Positions 1 to 7,459 of a stretch of DNA of 40,374 nucleotides are shown one piece after another. Position numbers and translations under genes: made by a program. Below the pieces are notes generated by a model. That model worked only from the letters and a program-made list of their open reading frames with translations, made no database searches and had not been told where the DNA came from. Positions within the stretch are counted from its first letter, which is position 1. The number at the start of each line of letters is the position of its first letter. Location: assembly GCA_002400845.2 (NCBI GenBank), contig NVRK02000024.1, positions 1 to 40,374 of the forward strand, given 5' to 3'. The DNA is from Hyphomicrobiales bacterium. GTDB taxonomy: Bacteria > Pseudomonadota > Alphaproteobacteria > Rhizobiales > Rhizobiaceae.

Positions 1-183
1 GCTCTTTCTGGCGGCTATTCACGCAATGAAGCGAATGCAAAGTTGGTTCAAAACAATGGTATGATCGCCAGTTTTTCACGCGCAACAGCAGAAGGTCTTT
101 CTGCAAAGCAATCAGATGCTGAATTTGATACCATTCTAGCTTCAACAATCGAAAGTATTTTTGAAGCCTCAAAAGCTGCTTAA
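1..183 (+). CDS. Class I fructose-bisphosphate aldolase, C-terminal end (partial)
   Basis: The first 60 codons are open in frame 1 and end in TAA at 181-183. The peptide starts with [12 protein letters not shown] and continues with GMIASFSRA and [10 protein letters not shown], which match the C-terminus of bacterial class I fructose-bisphosphate aldolases. These enzymes form a Schiff base and cleave fructose 1,6-bisphosphate to dihydroxyacetone phosphate and glyceraldehyde 3-phosphate in the cytoplasm. Only the tail is present, so the Schiff-base lysine cannot be checked. A hairpin terminator follows 22 bases later, so this is the last gene of its transcript. The family call is by recognition of the conserved tail. 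Confidence 0.85.
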   Translation, partial: ALSGGYSRNEANAKLVQNNGMIASFSRATAEGLSAKQSDAEFDTILASTIESIFEASKAA

Positions 184-205
184 GCATCTTTTAATTAGCA
201 ATTCT

Positions 206-244
206 AAAAGCCTGCAGAACTTAACGTTTTGTGGGCTTTTCTTT
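206..244 (+). terminator. Rho-independent terminator of the aldolase gene
   Basis: AAAAGCC (206-212) pairs with GGCTTTT (234-240), with further imperfect pairing inside, and the run CTTTT follows. It lies just after the aldolase stop and before the next start at 272. Confidence 0.75.
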
Positions 245-271
245 TATAAAAATCACATTTAAAGTTGTAAA

Positions 272-1003
272 ATGGTTACAAAATTAGAAGTGCTTTATTC
301 TTGGCTATTGTTCCCAGTCTATGCTTGGCAGGGAACTAAAATTCGTGGCACGACACAGCGCATGAGCCCGCCGCCTCACAAAGGGTGTTTGCTAATAAAA
401 GGAAACGCCAAAAAGCCTACACTCAATATATTATTGATCGGAGATTCTTCTGCTGCTGGGGTTGGCGTAGATGATATTGAGCAAAGCCTAGGTGGTCACT
501 TTTGCAGGCTCTTAAGTGAAAAAACAAAGCGCTCTGTCAATATTCGTATTGCTGGTAATAACAGTGCCACAGCTGGCACGCTACGAGATTTTGTTGTGCC
601 TCATCTACAACATAAAATTTATGATTATATTTTGTTAAATGTTGGCACCAATGACAGTAAGAATTTTCATACTGGAAGACGATTTTGCAAAGAGTTTGGC
701 ACGCTTATTTATGCACTCAAAGCAAAATGGCCCGAAGCAAAAATAATTTGGTCAGGCATCATAGACTTAGAAAAACTTGAGATGTTACCAAAACCACTCA
801 ATAAAATATTAGGCATTAGATCACGTATTCATAACAAAAATGGCGAGATTCTTTGTGACGAGCGGGGTGCAATTGCACCAGGAAACAAAGACTGGAAAGT
901 TATTACAGAAAACTTTTCTAATGATGGATTTCACGCAAGCCCACTGGGTTATGAACGCTGGGCGCGAGGGATTGCGAATTATATAATTGACAAAGACTTT
1001 TAA
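272..1003 (+). CDS. SGNH/GDSL-family hydrolase (esterase/lipase-like)
   Basis: This is a 243-residue protein of the SGNH hydrolase fold. Block I is GDSSAAG (about residue 58; the serine is the nucleophile), an Asn lies in the AGNNSA segment, block III is GTND, and the C-terminal DGFHAS supplies the Asp and His of the triad. Family members are esterases, lipases or carbohydrate deacylases; nothing here fixes the substrate. The first 20 residues contain a short hydrophobic stretch (YSWLLFPVYAW) that could be a membrane anchor; no cleavable signal is evident. ATG at 272 is the first in-frame start, but no strong Shine-Dalgarno sequence precedes it. The gene stands alone between the aldolase terminator and the prpE control region. 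Confidence 0.8.
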   Translation: MVTKLEVLYSWLLFPVYAWQGTKIRGTTQRMSPPPHKGCLLIKGNAKKPTLNILLIGDSSAAGVGVDDIEQSLGGHFCRLLSEKTKRSVNIRIAGNNSATAGTLRDFVVPHLQHKIYDYILLNVGTNDSKNFHTGRRFCKEFGTLIYALKAKWPEAKIIWSGIIDLEKLEMLPKPLNKILGIRSRIHNKNGEILCDERGAIAPGNKDWKVITENFSNDGFHASPLGYERWARGIANYIIDKDF

Positions 1004-1044
1004 AAGCATCCTCTTCCCAAAAGCCTTTCCAAAAACGTAAATTG

Positions 1045-1058
1045 TTGCAAAATTGCAA
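1045..1058. promoter_or_regulatory. Tandem TTGCAA half-sites upstream of prpE (candidate ScfR/PccR-type operator)
   Basis: TTGCAA occurs at 1045-1050 and again at 1053-1058, two bases apart, about 160 bases before the prpE start. Short-chain fatty acyl-CoA regulators of the ScfR family (RamB, PccR) recognise paired TTTGCAAA-like sites before propionate and acetate genes, as I recall it from the literature. The half-site matches, but the spacing is shorter than the four-base gap I recall for PccR. Assignment by analogy only. Confidence 0.4.
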
Positions 1059-1067
1059 ATAAGTAAA

Positions 1068-1092
1068 CTATTAAATTTATAAAATTTAATAG
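1068..1092. repeat. Perfect 11-bp inverted repeat before prpE
   Basis: CTATTAAATTT (1068-1078) and AAATTTAATAG (1082-1092) are perfect complements around a 3-base loop. No T-run follows, so it is not a classical terminator. It sits ten bases after the TTGCAA pair and could be a weak hairpin ending the SGNH transcript or a dyad operator. Confidence 0.5.
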
Positions 1093-1215
1093 AGTCATCA
1101 TTTCCAATATATTTTAATCTCAAAATTACGCCATAAGTTGCATGGACGTTGTTTAGACAATTCCTTAAATTGTATTCGCCAACTGCATTTGATGAATAGA
1201 CTTGAGGAACAGACC

Positions 1216-3129
1216 ATGACTTCAACGCCTACAACCTATCACACCGTTTATGATGAATGGAAAAACAATCCTGAAAAATTTTGGGAGGGCGCCGCAAGCT
1301 CAATTGATTGGTACAGCCCTTGGAACAAAGTTTTTGATAAAAACCAAGGCATTTATGGGCGTTGGTTTACAGGCGCGACATGCAACACTTGTTACAATGC
1401 AATAGATCGCCACGTTCAAAATGGTAGAGCCGACCAAGACGCAATAATATATGACAGTCCAATTACTGGAAAAAAACGCACCTATACATACTCGCAATTG
1501 CTTGACGAAGTGCAAGCACTTGCAGCGGTTCTAAAAGATAAAGGCGTCACTAAGGGCGACCGCGTAATCATCTATATGCCAATGGTTCCTGAGGCTGCAA
1601 TTTCGATGTTAGCATGTGCACGTATCGGTGCTGTGCATTCTGTTGTGTTTGGTGGATTTGCCGCATCAGAACTAGCGACAAGAATAAATGATGCGCAACC
1701 AAAATTGATTATTTCGGCCTCTTGCGGCATAGAACCAAATCGCTTGGTGTCCTATAAGCCACTTCTTGATGAAGCCATTGAAATGGCAAAATTAAAACCA
1801 GAGACTACTCTAATTTTACAACGCGAACAGCAAATTTGTGACCTAATTGATGGACGCGACTTTGAGTATACTTCGCTTGTAAAAGCACACCGTGAAGCTG
1901 GCACAATTGTGCCGTGTGAGCCAGTGGCAAGCACCGACCCACTGTATATTCTTTACACCTCTGGAACCACAGGAGAGCCAAAAGGCGTTGTACGCGATAA
2001 TGGTGGACATATGGTTGCTTTAATGTGGTCCATGAAAGCCATCTACAATGTAGGACCAGGAGAGGTTTATTGGGCAGCATCAGATGTTGGCTGGGTAGTT
2101 GGGCACTCTTATATTGTTTACGGCCCCTTACTAAATGGTAGCACAACAATAATATTTGAAGGCAAACCAATTGGAACGCCAGATGCAGGAACATTTTGGC
2201 GTGTAATCGAAGAACATAATGTAACAACATTGTTTACAGCGCCTACTGCTTTTAGGGCCATTAAACGCGAAGATCCAAATGGCGAATTTATAAAGAAATA
2301 TAATCTGTCGAAATTACGCGCATTATTTTTGGCTGGCGAACGCGCCGACCCAGATACGATTGAATGGGCACAAGATAAATTGAACCTACCTGTTTATGAC
2401 CATTGGTGGCAGACAGAGACAGGCTGGACCATTGCAGGCAATCCAGTTGGCCTTGGCGCACTTCCTGTCAAACTTGGCTCCCCAACCGTTGCTATGCCAG
2501 GCTATGATATCCAAATTTTAGACGATGAAGGCCAACCAGTTGAAAAAGGTATACTTGGTAACATTGTTGTAAAATTACCTCTACCACCATGTAATTTTAC
2601 AACCCTGTGGAATGCAGAAGACAGATTTAAAGAAGCCTATTTAGAAGAGTTTCCTGGGTTTTATAAAACAGCTGATGCAGGTTATATCGATGAAGACGAT
2701 TATCTTTTCATCATGGCGCGCACCGATGATATCATCAACGTTGCTGGCCACCGCCTTTCTACAGGCGGCATGGAAGAAGCGATTGCAGGACACCCAGATG
2801 TAGCAGAATGTGCTGTAATTGGCATCGCTGATAAACTAAAAGGCCAATCCCCTGTTGGCTTTATTATCTTAAACATTGGCGTTGAAAAATCAGAGGCAGA
2901 TATTGAGGCAGAAGTAGTAAAATTAGTACGCCAAAAAATTGGACCTGTTGCCGCGTTTAAAAATGCCGTGACAGTTGAACGTTTACCAAAAACACGCTCT
3001 GGAAAAATCTTGCGTGGTACAATGCAAAAAATTGCAGACGGCATGGATTGGAAAATGCCAGCCACAATTGAAGATCCAGCAGTGTTAGATGAGATCACCG
3101 ATGTATTGAAGAAACGCGGCTTAGCATAA
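1216..3129 (+). CDS. prpE: Propionyl-CoA synthetase (propionate--CoA ligase)
   Basis: This 637-residue acyl-CoA synthetase of the ANL superfamily activates propionate with ATP and CoA to propionyl-CoA via an acyl-adenylate. The AMP-binding loop TSGTTGEPKGVVRDNGGH (about residues 245-262) carries the VVRDNGGH tail typical of PrpE rather than the LHTTGGY of acetyl-CoA synthetase. WWQTETGW is the adenylate motif. KTRSGK near the C-terminus contains Lys597, the catalytic lysine that is acetylated in homologues. The start ATG at 1216 has GAGGAAC five bases upstream; the open frame extends back to 1138, but that part has no ribosome site and no family similarity. The gene is monocistronic, with a possible propionate-responsive operator upstream (1045-1058). 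It faces a convergent membrane-protein gene. Confidence 0.92.
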   Translation: MTSTPTTYHTVYDEWKNNPEKFWEGAASSIDWYSPWNKVFDKNQGIYGRWFTGATCNTCYNAIDRHVQNGRADQDAIIYDSPITGKKRTYTYSQLLDEVQALAAVLKDKGVTKGDRVIIYMPMVPEAAISMLACARIGAVHSVVFGGFAASELATRINDAQPKLIISASCGIEPNRLVSYKPLLDEAIEMAKLKPETTLILQREQQICDLIDGRDFEYTSLVKAHREAGTIVPCEPVASTDPLYILYTSGTTGEPKGVVRDNGGHMVALMWSMKAIYNVGPGEVYWAASDVGWVVGHSYIVYGPLLNGSTTIIFEGKPIGTPDAGTFWRVIEEHNVTTLFTAPTAFRAIKREDPNGEFIKKYNLSKLRALFLAGERADPDTIEWAQDKLNLPVYDHWWQTETGWTIAGNPVGLGALPVKLGSPTVAMPGYDIQILDDEGQPVEKGILGNIVVKLPLPPCNFTTLWNAEDRFKEAYLEEFPGFYKTADAGYIDEDDYLFIMARTDDIINVAGHRLSTGGMEEAIAGHPDVAECAVIGIADKLKGQSPVGFIILNIGVEKSEADIEAEVVKLVRQKIGPVAAFKNAVTVERLPKTRSGKILRGTMQKIADGMDWKMPATIEDPAVLDEITDVLKKRGLA

Positions 3130-3150
3130 GTCGCGTTTACTTTAAAAATA

Positions 3151-3513
3151 TTAGATAAGCGCATAAATACCGATTGCCGTTTGTGGAAGAAATAACATCC
3201 ACTGCGGCATGTCTCTATGCCTTTGCTTTTTCCAAATAACTAAAAAATAGCCCCATGCAAAACACATAAAACTAATACCAGTAGCAACCACTGCCAATAT
3301 GCGCCCTGTTGGTTCATAAGCTGCATAAGCAAAAGCTGCGGCAAGACCAAACAGCATAATCGTAACAATATGCCAGCAGTAATAATGAATCAATTTTATT
3401 GGCTCAGGAATATCTTTACTCTTAAGCAAAGGCGGCACCATTTGTGCACCGCCAGGAAAAGTGTGAACAAAAGCAAGGCCAAGGGCCACCGCAGCAGCTA
3501 ACCATAATAACAT
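3151..3513 (-). CDS. Small four-helix membrane protein, unknown function
   Basis: The protein has 120 residues from the ATG at 3513, preceded by AGGAGT at good spacing; a longer frame to 3579 lacks a ribosome site. It has about four hydrophobic segments: the N-terminus (LLWLAAAVALGLAFVHTF), IVTIMLFGLAAAFAYAAY, LAVVATGISFMCFAWGYFLV and a C-terminal one. A charged loop KSKDIPEPIKLIHYYCWH follows the first helix; its two histidines and cysteine could bind metal or haem, but this is speculation. I do not recognise the family. It is convergent with prpE (21-base gap) and divergent from the SDR gene. Confidence 0.7.
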   Translation of the reverse strand: MLLWLAAAVALGLAFVHTFPGGAQMVPPLLKSKDIPEPIKLIHYYCWHIVTIMLFGLAAAFAYAAYEPTGRILAVVATGISFMCFAWGYFLVIWKKQRHRDMPQWMLFLPQTAIGIYALI

Positions 3514-3681
3514 TTTCAATACTCCTATTGTTAGATGGCTTAAAATTAACAGTAAATTATGCAATTCTAAGTTGACCACTTGTCACACACTCATAATGTC
3601 AAATGAGTTAATTAATTTTCTTGACTGTATGACTTTCAAAGCGCAGTTTGCACTAATTACAAAGTATTATACGGGACGCAT

Positions 3682-4476
3682 ATGTCGTTAGAAAATAAGA
3701 TAGCAATCATAACTGGGGCAGCACACGGAACAGGCTATGCTATTGCAGAACATTTCTCACGCCAACATGCAAAAGTTATTGTTGCAGACATCGACACTGT
3801 AGCAGGCAAAAAGGCGGCTCGCAAATTACAAAAAATCAGTTCAGCAACATTTGTACAATGCGATGTTTCCCAAAGACTAGATGTACATAATTTAGTTGCA
3901 ACCGCGCTTGATATTCATGGGCGCATTGATGTGCTTATCAACAATGCTGCAATTGTGAACAGCGATGACTTTTTATCGATCAAAGAAAAAGACTTTAACC
4001 ACGTACTAAATGTAAATCTTAAAGGTTCTTTTTTATGTGCCCAAGCTGTTGCAAAACAAATGGTTGCCGCTATTAAAAAAGGCGAAAAACCTGGCACAAT
4101 AATCAACCTATCTTCTGTAAATGCAATCTTTGCTATTGCCAGTCAAATTCCAGATACAATTTCTAATGGCGGTTTAAGTCCACTTACAAAAGTCATGGCA
4201 CTGTCTTTGGCGCAATATGGCATACGCGTAAACGCCATTGCACCTGGCGCCACAATGTCAAAATTATTAAGAGCAACATTACAAGATTTAGACCCAAAAG
4301 ATGAGAAGAAACAAACGCCACCTTTCTCTCAAGAGTATATTGACCAAATCACTGATCCAAAAAAAATAGCACGAATCGCAGAATATTTAGTTTCAGATGA
4401 GGCCGCCAATATTACAGGTAAAACCCTTTGGCCAAATGATATGGGCCCAACAAATGATACTTCTTACAATTTATAA
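3682..4476 (+). CDS. Short-chain dehydrogenase/reductase fold protein lacking catalytic Tyr and Lys
   Basis: The 264-residue protein has a classical SDR Rossmann fold. TGAAHGTG near residue 11 is the dinucleotide-binding glycine motif, NNAA is the structural motif, NVNLKG holds the conserved Asn, and LSSVN holds the active-site Ser (Ser145). In working enzymes a Tyr lies 13 residues after this Ser and a Lys 4 further on. Here these positions are Asp158 and Asn162 (4153-4155 and 4165-4167), while the GG and LTK landmarks around them stay in register. The usual proton-transfer dyad is therefore absent. The frame is intact and the ribosome site (CGGGAC) is normal, so this looks like a maintained pseudoenzyme or an SDR with different chemistry, not a decayed gene. 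The next gene (VOC protein) is 79 bases downstream and could be co-transcribed. Confidence 0.85.
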   Translation: MSLENKIAIITGAAHGTGYAIAEHFSRQHAKVIVADIDTVAGKKAARKLQKISSATFVQCDVSQRLDVHNLVATALDIHGRIDVLINNAAIVNSDDFLSIKEKDFNHVLNVNLKGSFLCAQAVAKQMVAAIKKGEKPGTIINLSSVNAIFAIASQIPDTISNGGLSPLTKVMALSLAQYGIRVNAIAPGATMSKLLRATLQDLDPKDEKKQTPPFSQEYIDQITDPKKIARIAEYLVSDEAANITGKTLWPNDMGPTNDTSYNL

Positions 4477-4555
4477 TTACAAATAAACTACTGCCATTAA
4501 TTGGCAACAGTGTCTGTCATATAGTCTTCATCACTAACTTAGATGGAGATATACC

Positions 4556-4930
4556 ATGACGAAAACACTCACAAAAGATCCAGTAGTATGGACAGAAATT
4601 CCAGTGACCAATTTAGAAGCTTCCGCAAAATTTTATGCAGAAATTTTAGACGCTGAACTTACCTTGATGGAAATGGGCCCTAACAAATCAATGATTTTCT
4701 CTCATGAAGTAAACAGCGTTGCAGGTCACCTATATGAGGGGAAACCAGCACCGGCTGGTACAGGCAATACAATTCACTTTAAATCACGCGTCTCGCCACA
4801 AGAAGGCATGAAGAAGGTAGTAGCCGCTGGCGGTAAAGTAGTTTCTGAAGCAGTAGAAATTCCATCTGGTAAATTTTTCTACTGTACCGATTTAGACGGA
4901 AACTCCATTGGCTTATTTACAGTAAGCTAA
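4556..4930 (+). CDS. VOC-superfamily protein (glyoxalase/bleomycin-resistance/dioxygenase fold)
   Basis: The 124-residue single-domain protein shows the paired beta-alpha-beta-beta-beta units of the vicinal oxygen chelate fold. It has an N-terminal VWTEIPVTNLEASAKFYAEIL segment and a C-terminal FFYCTDLDGNSIGLFTVS, where DLDGNSIGL is the conserved end motif. These proteins act as lyases, dioxygenases or binding proteins; the usual metal-binding His near the N-terminus is replaced here (VWTEI), so substrate and metal use are unclear. ATG at 4556 follows TGGAGAT at good spacing. It lies downstream of the catalytic-site-deficient SDR and converges on trcR across a terminator. Confidence 0.8.
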   Translation: MTKTLTKDPVVWTEIPVTNLEASAKFYAEILDAELTLMEMGPNKSMIFSHEVNSVAGHLYEGKPAPAGTGNTIHFKSRVSPQEGMKKVVAAGGKVVSEAVEIPSGKFFYCTDLDGNSIGLFTVS

Positions 4931-4964
4931 GCTGCGACCAGTATATTTGTAATATATACAGGCA

Positions 4965-4991
4965 CAAAAAAAGGGCGGTAAATCCGCCCTT
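4965..4991 (-). terminator. Rho-independent terminator of trcR (probably bidirectional)
   Basis: AAGGGCGG (4971-4978) pairs perfectly with CCGCCCTT (4984-4991) around a 5-base loop. On the minus strand a run of eight T follows, fitting the end of the trcR transcript. It lies between the convergent VOC and trcR genes. Confidence 0.85.
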
Positions 4992-5020
4992 ACTTGTTTC
5001 AAATTTATTGACAATTTATT

Positions 5021-5728
5021 TTAAGATTTGCCACGAGGCTTTTCTGCAAATTTTGAGAATACAGATGCCGCATCAACTTTTTCTTCTTCAACAGGGTCAG
5101 ATTTCGCATTCATATTTGAAAATACTTGAGAATCTGATACTGGCTGCAATTGTTCAGTTTGAATATTCAACGCCGCTGCTTGCTCTTCTGGAGTAGCCTG
5201 TGGACGATCTTTATTCGCTTTTGTTACCTCAAGGTCTAGTGCAATTTGAGAACAAAGACCAAGTGTAACAGGATCCATTGGAATTAGATTTGCAGAATTC
5301 CAATGCGAACCACTTCTAATACCTTCAATCGTATTTTTAGTAGTACCAACAAGACGAATGATTTGCGAATCTTTCAACTCTGGGTGGCTACGTGTAAGCC
5401 AGCGAATTGCGTTCGGGCGATCTTGACGTTTAGACACTGGCGTATAGCGAGGTCTCTTACGTTTAATTGTTGGTACAATCACTTTAGAGACTTGCAACTT
5501 TAATTTATGGGTTTCATTAGCTTGCGCTTTTTCAAGCTCATCGCGAGATAATTGCCCAGTAGAAATTGGGTCCATACCCTTAATACCTTGCGCGTTTTCA
5601 CCATCAGCAATAGCGCGAACTTCAAGCGGGTGCAGTTTGCAAAACACTGCAATCTGATCAAAAGTCAAAGATGTATTATCAACCAACCAAACCGCAGTCG
5701 CTTTTGGCATCAATGGTGCATCAGACAT
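5021..5728 (-). CDS. trcR: Cell-cycle transcriptional regulator TrcR (DUF1013 family)
   Basis: The 235-residue protein matches the alphaproteobacterial DUF1013 family. The N-terminus MSDAPLMPKATAVWLVDNTS is followed by LTFDQIAVFCKLHPLEVRAIADGE, a helix-turn-helix-like stretch, and then a second conserved region with NAIRWLTRSHPELKDSQIIRLVGTTKNTI. In Caulobacter this family was named TrcR, an RNA-polymerase-associated cell-cycle regulator; that role is known for the family and not shown here. The C-terminal 60 residues are acidic and variable. The start at 5728 has AAGGAA seven bases upstream; the frame runs on to 5863 without another ribosome site. Its leader contains a dyad and two alternative hairpins (5763-5811). 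A terminator follows the stop. Confidence 0.88.
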   Translation of the reverse strand: MSDAPLMPKATAVWLVDNTSLTFDQIAVFCKLHPLEVRAIADGENAQGIKGMDPISTGQLSRDELEKAQANETHKLKLQVSKVIVPTIKRKRPRYTPVSKRQDRPNAIRWLTRSHPELKDSQIIRLVGTTKNTIEGIRSGSHWNSANLIPMDPVTLGLCSQIALDLEVTKANKDRPQATPEEQAAALNIQTEQLQPVSDSQVFSNMNAKSDPVEEEKVDAASVFSKFAEKPRGKS

Positions 5729-5762
5729 AGTTACATTCCTTCTGTGTGCCCGCCATGGTCTT

Positions 5763-5811
5763 GGGGGCTCCCCTTTAGGGGTAAAATTAGACAATTTGTA
5801 ATGGAATTGTC
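5763..5811 (-). promoter_or_regulatory. trcR promoter/leader: 7-bp dyad plus mutually exclusive hairpins
   Basis: Read towards trcR, GACAATT-N8-AATTGTC (5811-5790) is a perfect dyad. It is followed by CCCC-TAAA-GGGG-AGC-CCCC (5781-5763). The central GGGG can pair with either CCCC block, giving two exclusive hairpins 35-55 bases before the trcR start. The dyad suggests an operator and the hairpins suggest leader control; neither role is proven. Confidence 0.5.
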
Positions 5812-5946
5812 CACTATATAGAGGTGTTGATGTGATTCTACAAGGCCAAGCAAGTAATTTCAAACAGATTTTAAAAACTCAAAAAGATCGCTTTCACAAA
5901 TGGCAAACTCTGCTATACGCTCAAGCAACATTCTTGGAGACCCACA

Positions 5947-6144
5947 ATGAAATTTATCGAATTAACAAAAGTAACAATCATGGGCGGCGCAGTTTCGCAC
6001 GGCACACCCATTTTTATGAACGCAGACCACATTGTCAGCTTCCATGAAAACCAAAACGAAATTACTTTGGTTCACCTAACAGGTGGCGCTAAACTAACGG
6101 TTAGTCAAAGATCTGCTGAGATCAAAGCAATGCTAAGCGCGTAA
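5947..6144 (+). CDS. Small conserved-looking protein, possibly FlbD-like fold
   Basis: The 65-residue protein MKFIELTKVTIMGG... has an ATG at 5947 with TTGGAGA at good spacing. The pattern (I-x-LTK near the start, then FMNADHIVSFHE, then ITLVHLTGGAKLTVSQ and a short helix) resembles small beta-sheet proteins such as the FlbD family, where an N-terminal LTR, a middle N-x-x-x-I and a terminal L-x-x-G-x-x-x-x-V recur. The resemblance is weak and I do not claim a flagellar role: no flagellar genes are nearby. It is divergent from trcR and ends one base before the end of the minus-strand quinone oxidoreductase gene. Confidence 0.6.
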   Translation: MKFIELTKVTIMGGAVSHGTPIFMNADHIVSFHENQNEITLVHLTGGAKLTVSQRSAEIKAMLSA

Positions 6145-6145
6145 C

Positions 6146-7135
6146 TTATACTTTAAGTACGATTTTACCAATATGCGCATTACTTTCCATAAGTGCATGC
6201 GCTTTATTGGCATCTTTTAAATCAAAAACTGAGTGAATTACTGGCTTCACTTTTTGGCTTTCTATTAAAGGCCAAACTTGGATCTGTAACGCATTGGCGA
6301 TTTCTTCTTTAAATTCGACAGAACGCGCACGCAAAGTAGAACCAGTATGAACCAAACGTTTCATCATTAGTTTTACAAAATTCACTTGCGTCTTTACTCC
6401 GCCCAAAAATGCGATTTGAATAATGCGTCCTTCAATCGCGGCCGCACTGTAATTGCGTTCAATATAACTGCCACCCACCATGTCTAAAATCACATTAGCA
6501 CCAGCATAATTTGTTATCTGTTTTACCCGCTCAACAAAATCTTCTTTGGTATAATCAATGGCATAATCAGCCCCAACGTCGCGACAAGCATTGCACTTTT
6601 CTACGCTACCAGCTGTTGCAATAACGCTAGCCCCAAAAGCTTTTGCCAATTGAATGGCTGTCGTACCAATGCCACTTGAACCACCATGCACTAAAAACAC
6701 ATCGCCTTTTTGCAATTTTCCAAGTTGAAAAACATTATGCCAAACCGTGAAAAATGTTTCAGGGATACAAGCCGCTTCTCTCATTGAGAGGTTGCTTGGA
6801 ATTGGCAAAACATTACGAACATCAACCAGACAATATTCAGCATAACCACCGCCGGCAGTTAGCGCCATAACTTGATTGCCGATAAAGGCTTCATCAACGC
6901 CAGAACCAGCGCCAACAATTTCACCAGAAATTTCTAAGCCCAATACCTCACTTGCACCTTTTGGTGGAGGATAAGCCCCTGCTCGTTGCAAGCAATCAGG
7001 ACGATTAACACCAGCGTAAGCTACCTTAATCAAAACCTCATTTACATTTGGTGTAGGACATTCACCTTGTTTTAAATTTAATACGCTGGGATCACCAGGT
7101 TGGTCAAAATCAATATAATTCATAAGTTTTTGCAT
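6146..7135 (-). CDS. NAD(P)H:quinone oxidoreductase, zinc-free MDR family (PIG3/Qor-like)
   Basis: This 329-residue protein (from ATG 7135) belongs to the medium-chain dehydrogenase/reductase quinone-oxidoreductase group. EVLIKVAYAGVNRPDCLQRAGAYPPP is the signature N-terminal region, LGLEISGEIVG follows, and VHGGSSGIGTTAIQLAKAFGA is the NADPH-binding Rossmann motif. The catalytic and structural zinc cysteines of alcohol dehydrogenases are absent, as expected. The enzyme reduces quinones or enals with NADPH in the cytoplasm. The start is uncertain: ATG 7135 (MQKLMNY) fits family N-termini best, ATG 7123 is possible, and the frame is open to 7213; none has a strong ribosome site. The gene is convergent with the small gene at 5947. 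Confidence 0.85.
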   Translation of the reverse strand: MQKLMNYIDFDQPGDPSVLNLKQGECPTPNVNEVLIKVAYAGVNRPDCLQRAGAYPPPKGASEVLGLEISGEIVGAGSGVDEAFIGNQVMALTAGGGYAEYCLVDVRNVLPIPSNLSMREAACIPETFFTVWHNVFQLGKLQKGDVFLVHGGSSGIGTTAIQLAKAFGASVIATAGSVEKCNACRDVGADYAIDYTKEDFVERVKQITNYAGANVILDMVGGSYIERNYSAAAIEGRIIQIAFLGGVKTQVNFVKLMMKRLVHTGSTLRARSVEFKEEIANALQIQVWPLIESQKVKPVIHSVFDLKDANKAHALMESNAHIGKIVLKV

Positions 7136-7239
7136 CTTAAATTTAAAATCTTTCTGGCTTAAATAAATATCACGCCCAGCATTAGATTGCTTAAAATGAT
7201 ATAAGCCAATCAAACCACTTTTAAAAGCCAGTAGAAAAA

Positions 7240-7394
7240 TTGAAACTTTAATGAGATTAACTAAATATTAGGCTTTCTAAAGTATTAATTGGTTAACCGA
7301 TTTTCATATTGGTCCGTTACAAATAATCTTTGATTTTATTGTAACACCCTGTTTAACTCTTCAGAGCCGCATATTTTATGTGGCTCTTTTTTTT
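7240..7394 (+). ncRNA. Candidate intergenic sRNA ending in an orphan terminator
   Basis: A strong plus-strand terminator (7363-7394) has no plus-strand gene upstream of it. Before it are a possible weak promoter (TTGAAA at 7240-7245 and TAAATA at 7262-7267, 16 bases apart) and a second hairpin, GTTACAA (7316-7322) with TTGTAAC (7339-7345). This is what a short sRNA gene would look like. The promoter is not convincing in such AT-rich DNA, so the start is a guess. Confidence 0.25.
7363..7394 (+). terminator. Strong rho-independent terminator without an upstream gene
   Basis: AGAGCCGCATA (7363-7373) pairs with TATGTGGCTCT (7377-7387), with one G-T pair and a 3-base loop, followed by a run of seven more T. 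On the minus strand no T-run follows, so it works only rightward. The only gene to its left, the quinone oxidoreductase, runs the other way. Confidence 0.8.
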
Positions 7395-7459
7395 GACCAT
7401 ATTAATGATAAATCCAACTAAAGCGTAAAAACACAGCAATAACGTGCAAAATAACATAC

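Noticed and set aside
821-1225. Minus-strand 134-residue frame over the end of the SGNH gene and the prpE leader
   Set aside because: Shadow of coding and AT-rich intergenic sequence, with no ribosome site or family similarity.
5832-6047. 71-residue plus-strand frame overlapping the small gene at 5947
   Set aside because: No ribosome site, no recognisable motif, and it overlaps a better-supported gene in another frame.
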